Source of the DNA: Zonotrichia leucophrys gambelii
Taxonomy: Eukaryota; Chordata; Aves; Passeriformes; Passerellidae
Direction of reading: 5' to 3'
NCBI RefSeq assembly: GCF_028769735.1
Contig: NC_088171.1
Coordinates: 145,659,917-145,723,916 of the forward strand
Length of the DNA: 64,000 nucleotides
This document shows positions 60,113 to 64,000 of this stretch, piece after piece. The translations under genes were made by a program, and so were the position numbers. Each line of letters starts with the position of its first letter. The first letter of the stretch is position 1. Below the pieces are notes generated by a model. That model searched no databases, was not told where the DNA came from, and saw nothing but the letters and a program-made list of their open reading frames with translations.

Positions 60113-60316
60113 CCTCAGAATGGGCCAGGATGGAAGGAGCCACAGTGGGCTCATCTGGCTCCCCCTCCCTGCTCTAGCAGGACCACCCCAGAGCACACGG
60201 AATAGGATTGTGTCCAGATGGTTCTGGAATATCTCCAGTGAGGGAGAAACTCCACAACTTCTCTGGGCAATCTGTTCCAGTGCTTGGTCACCCTCACACT
60301 AAGGAAGTTCCTCTGT
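60113..60316 (-). mobile_element. CR1 LINE 3' fragment, minus strand
   Basis: Plus-strand landmarks CAGAATGGGCCAGGATGGAA, GCCACAGTGGGCTCATCTGG, ATTGTGTCCAGATGGTTCTG, ATCTCCAGTGAGGGAG, TCTGGGCAATCTGTTCCAGT and TCACCCTCACACTAAGGAAG are the standard reverse-complemented CR1 3' sequence. About 200 bp remain. The 5' side of the element (right end here) is truncated. Divergence is moderate. Confidence 0.95.
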
Positions 60317-63300
60317 GGGCCTTTACCAGGATCTACACAACAGAAAAAATTTCTGCTGCTCCAGTTTCCATTTTTGATTTCACAACAACATTATCCTGAA
60401 GAAAGCAGCAGTGTACCAGCAAGCAGGGGAATGATAGTGTACCTGTGTGTGAACACAGAGGTGCTTGTGGGATTTTGGAGACATGCATGTGAGCATGCAC
60501 TGGCCCAAATTTTGCTGCTGAAGTTGGCCACAGGGCAAGCAGAAGGACCTCAGCCATCTGACTGAGACATGGATCAGTGCTCTTGTCTTTGGTTTGTCAT
60601 AAAGAGTCTGTTCATTTGTGGCCTTGGATGAATCATTGAGGTCAGATTTTACTCCGATTATCCAACTGGATAGAAAAAAAAAAAAAAGAGCAATAAAAGG
60701 AGACACTTAAGAAAGGTCAAAGCAAGCAGGGAGTGATTTGAAAGGAAAGAAAGAGCAGTGCCCCTTTGGAAGGGAGCAGAGTCTTATGGCATCATTTGTT
60801 TTGCACCTGGGAAAATAGCCAGCACCTTCTCTCTCCTGCTCCTGCTGCATGGAATGAATGCATGCTTCTGAGACAACCTCTATCCAGGATATATTTAAGC
60901 CAAGGTTAAGTTCTAAAGAAAATAATTTGATATATGTGACTGTGACACACAGGATATGCACAAAATCATTCCATCTCCAAAGTTTTATTAGTTTTAAAAC
61001 ATTGATATTATTAAAGCCACAGCTGAGTATGAAATCTATCACAAATAATAAAATTCTAAATCCTGAAAGAGTAAAATATAAATATTATTTATCTTACAGC
61101 TGCAGCAAGAAACATGATTGGGTTCAAGGTATCACTGTATGAGGTGCCATGTAAAAAGAGAGTGATCCCCAAGCAGGGAGGATGCAACCTGAATTTCAGA
61201 GACTAAGGAAAAAGACACCTGGGAATAAAATATCTGAAGTATTCATGAAGTTTTTGTAGCTCAATTACAAAAACCAATCACCAATTTCCACACATAAGTC
61301 TTCTGGGGAAGATGCTCCATCAGCACTGATCACTGACCCCAGGCAGATCCTGGATCTGAAACAGAAATCAGCCATAAGGAAAAACAAACATATGAAGCAA
61401 AGTTATAATGAGCTGGAGATGACCTGTTTACTCTGGTTTCAGTGGGCACATGTGTGCAGGCCTGTGAGTCAGCTGGCAGGCCAGGCATGTGAGCCAGGAG
61501 CTCGGGAAGGAGATGAATGATGCTGCACTGTGAGCTGGGCTCTGTAGCTGGGGGCTATCCCAGCCCTTCTGCTCTGTGGGCTGGCACAGATGGGGTGGTG
61601 TGCTGCTCACCAGTGAATTATACATCCTGTTAAATGAGCTGTGGAAAATCCCCATTTGTCTGGAAGGACACTAAAATGAAAAAGAAACATGCACCAAAAA
61701 TCCTTGATAAGGATACTGGCTTGAAGCATTTTAATCTGAATACCAGTGGTCCCCATAATCTTTCCTCAGGATTACCTGACTATCTTTAACCCTAACAGCA
61801 GCCAGAACCATGTGAGATTTACACACTGCACTGAAAGAAACAGCAGTGGGAAGGAAAGAAAAAATTCCCAGGGATCTGCCCCAGCTGGCACAATAAGTCT
61901 GTGTCACACACACACCACAAAACTTTGTCCCCAGCACCTTTCCCAGGCACAGCTGAGCAGCCAAGCATAAGCAGATAGAGAGACATAAGTTACAGGAGCA
62001 GCCTTGGATGCTGCATTTTGACATCTCTTCCTGGGAGCCCAGGATGGTCCCTGGGGTGGTTTTGTCCCATGCTCAAGTGCCACTGGCTCAAATCCCAGTG
62101 CAGGTGGGTGGTTAGCAGGGCTGGAAACTGGTCCCAGCATCACTGGTGGTGCAAACACTTTTCTTTGAAGGTGAAAGAAATTCAGCTGAATTTGGGGCCA
62201 GTCTATGTTTGCTCACCTTGGTAGCAGAAATTTGCCCTGGAAATTCTCAATTTACTAATATAAATGTGATATTGACAGCACTATTACTCTGGATTCAATT
62301 TATTCTTTCATTGTGATTCTAGGGCCAGCCCAAGCAGATAATCAGAGCCACAAACACACTATCATAGGAAGAAATGTATTAACTACAGATGGATAACATC
62401 CTCATGCCTCTCTAATCCTCCTTTGAGTCCAGATTCACACATTGAATGTAAGCCTGCCTTTGTATTTGCTTCCTTGGGTCCATATTGGCCTTAACTCTGT
62501 TATGCTTCTACAGAGGAAAAATGTAACAAAAAATGTCCTAAGAATGGAGCAGAACAAAAGGTCCCTTGTTTCTGTAGGCATGGATTAGTCTTTGCAGAAA
62601 GCAGAGAGATGAAAGCTGTTGCAGTGTTAAGAGGATTTTTGGGTAATGCTTTAGAGATGCATGTACGTGTGCCTTGTGAAATGAAATTTAGTGTTAAGAA
62701 TAAGAAGCTTCAAAACCAGAATTCTTTCATTTATCCACAGATATTCTATTGAGTAGGTTTCCCATATGGCTTCATCAGTGTTTCAGTCCTGAAGGGGGTT
62801 AAAAGTCCATCCACACCTTTCATTCCATTCTTCTTAAAAGAAATAGATAAAACCCTTTGCACATCTTTGTTTCCAAAGGATGTTTGCAGAACATTTTATC
62901 CCCTCTTAGTAATATAGTTGGTTCATGAAAAGATATTTTCAGAAAATGAAACCAGACCTAAACCATTTTTTCAGATATATAGTGAAAGTTGTGGATAAAA
63001 ACAAAAAGCAAACTAATTAAAAAAAATAAAAACAACTCAAGTCCCTCAAGGAGAGATAAATGTTTATCAGTAGGCTCCCAGATGGACAAGATGTGGTGTT
63101 GCACAGGTTATTTGTGATTTGGTCTCAGTATTGAGCCTCTCTTCCTATTCTGCAATGTCCTGAAGGTCTCTGATCCTTGTTTGGTACTCTCTGCAGCTTT
63201 TGACAGGCTGAAGCCCCCAGTACCTTGAAGAAGCCTGTAACTCCCAATTTCTGACCTCAGCATCAGGTCTTATCAGCTTATGACACAAAATCATCAGCAC

Positions 63301-63686
63301 TGTTTGTGTGACAGGCTGAAATATGGCTTTGGGACACACCATTTTTAGGGGCTCAGGCTGGACATTGCCATCTAAGAGACTCCAGAAGTTCAGGGCAGTC
63401 AGGGAAGCGTTCAAACCCAGAGCTCCTCAGAAGCCTTGCAAATACATCCCCAGCCAGAGGGACTCTGAGTGTCCTGCCTGGGTTTATCCCCAAGCCATTT
63501 TTTGCAAAGCCTTTCCATTACAGGTGGGATTTCATCTTTAATCCTGCTCTTTTGTCATCTGCCCAGGTCCTCTGGGATCTGGCAGGAATTCTGTGTGAGC
63601 CCTGTTGTGTGAGGGGCACTCTAAGGCATGACCCTGTCCCCCAGGCAGACCTGCTCTGTGCCACCACACACACAGCAGCTCCGGGG
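60317..63686. other. Non-coding DNA, no gene recognised
   Basis: Contains a run of 14 A at about 60674-60687 and AT-rich unique sequence. A minus-strand open frame at 63145-63414 (89 codons) reads as a plausible protein but matches no family I know. The last ~150 bases before the LTR are more GC-rich. Confidence 0.55.
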
Positions 63687-63692
63687 TGTCAC

Positions 63693-64000
63693 TGTCACAT
63701 TTTCTGGAAAAATGCCTTTGCCAGGATTTCTTCTCCTGGGAAGCTGAGAAGCTACGGAGAAGAATGAAAACAATCATTATCTGATTGCTTCTCCCTGTTT
63801 TGCTGCTTTGGAATGTGGTTTGGAGATTGTTTATCCAACAGGTAGTTGTTTGATTGGTTTCATGTGAATTGTTTTTACTTAATACCAAAGACTATCCAGC
63901 TGTGTTGGGACTCTGGAAGCAGTCATGGGTTTTCATTATTCATTCTTTGTAGCCTTCTGTCTGTATCCTTTCTCTAGTATAGTTTTAGTATAGTATTTTT
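63693..64000 (+). mobile_element. ERVK-type LTR, cut by the window edge
   Basis: Begins TGTCACATTTTCTGG (an alternative start is the preceding TGTCAC at 63687). It then shows CCAGGATTTCTTCTCCTGGG, AAGCTGAGAAGC, TTGGTTTCATGTGAATTGTT and GCTGTGTTGGGACTCTGGAA, with GTATAGTTTTAGTATAGTAT at the edge. The same blocks in the same order make up the minus-strand LTR at 20762-21198, so the two are members of one family in opposite orientation. By comparison, the poly(A) signal and 3' end lie beyond the window, so whether this is a solo LTR or the 5' LTR of a longer provirus is unknown. Confidence 0.88.

Noticed and set aside
63145..63414. 89-codon minus-strand frame that reads like a soluble protein
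   Set aside because: No recognisable family or gene context. Left as unannotated DNA.
1..64000. tRNA, rRNA and CRISPR-like arrays
   Set aside because: No tRNA B-box with a foldable partner, no rRNA sequence and no regularly spaced repeat-spacer pattern was found. The only periodic tracts are simple repeats and minisatellites.

Overview
The window looks like non-coding nuclear DNA of a bird, probably a songbird. The evidence is (1) several CR1 LINE 3' ends with the avian hallmark (a GGTTGGACTnnATGATCTT-type block, then an 8-bp ATTCTATG/ATTCTGTG repeat), (2) several LTR families I recognise as avian endogenous retroviral (ERV) LTRs, and (3) AT-rich, intron- or gene-desert-like sequence full of simple repeats. 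'Songbird' rather than 'bird' rests on recalled LTR families and is inference.

I recognise no protein-coding gene, rRNA, tRNA or CRISPR array. The open reading frames are short, overlap on both strands and show no known domain. The three longest (199, 162 and 209 codons) all start inside a GC-rich LTR and are artefacts of its composition. One minus-strand stretch (50319-50855) stays mostly open in a single frame and is listed as a weak pseudogene candidate.

Layout. 1-10 kb: unique AT-rich DNA with a T-rich tract and two small tandem duplications (6568-6609, 7016-7116). 10-13 kb: an ERVL-type LTR remnant (10155-10629) and a complete 1.37-kb solo LTR with a perfect 5-bp target duplication (11346-12714). 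13-23 kb: an ancient CR1, a near-perfect 24-bp-stem hairpin (18285-18338), a short CR1 tail, an ERVK-type LTR on the minus strand (20762-21198) and a compound microsatellite (22649-22771). 26-27 kb: an ERVL-type LTR split by a later CR1 insertion. 34-37 kb: small microsatellites and an ERVK-type solo LTR with a perfect 6-bp target duplication (36576-36959). 37-46 kb: the longest stretch without a recognised repeat, with one enhancer-like patch. 46-48 kb: a CR1 tail and another LTR. 53.1-54.0 kb: an 835-bp polypurine satellite with ordered sub-blocks, including nine GTTAG units. 55-64 kb: two minus-strand CR1 pieces, a 30-bp minisatellite and the start of an ERVK-type LTR that runs off the right edge.

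There is no gene set that works together. The history readable here is repeated retrotransposon insertion (CR1, ERVL-type, ERVK-type), loss of all retroviral interiors to leave LTRs only, and expansion of simple repeats. I found no convincing new biological system. The items most worth checking are the hairpin, the polypurine/TTAGG block, the frame-preserved minus-strand segment at 50.3-50.9 kb, and the inverted pair of ERVK-type LTRs.
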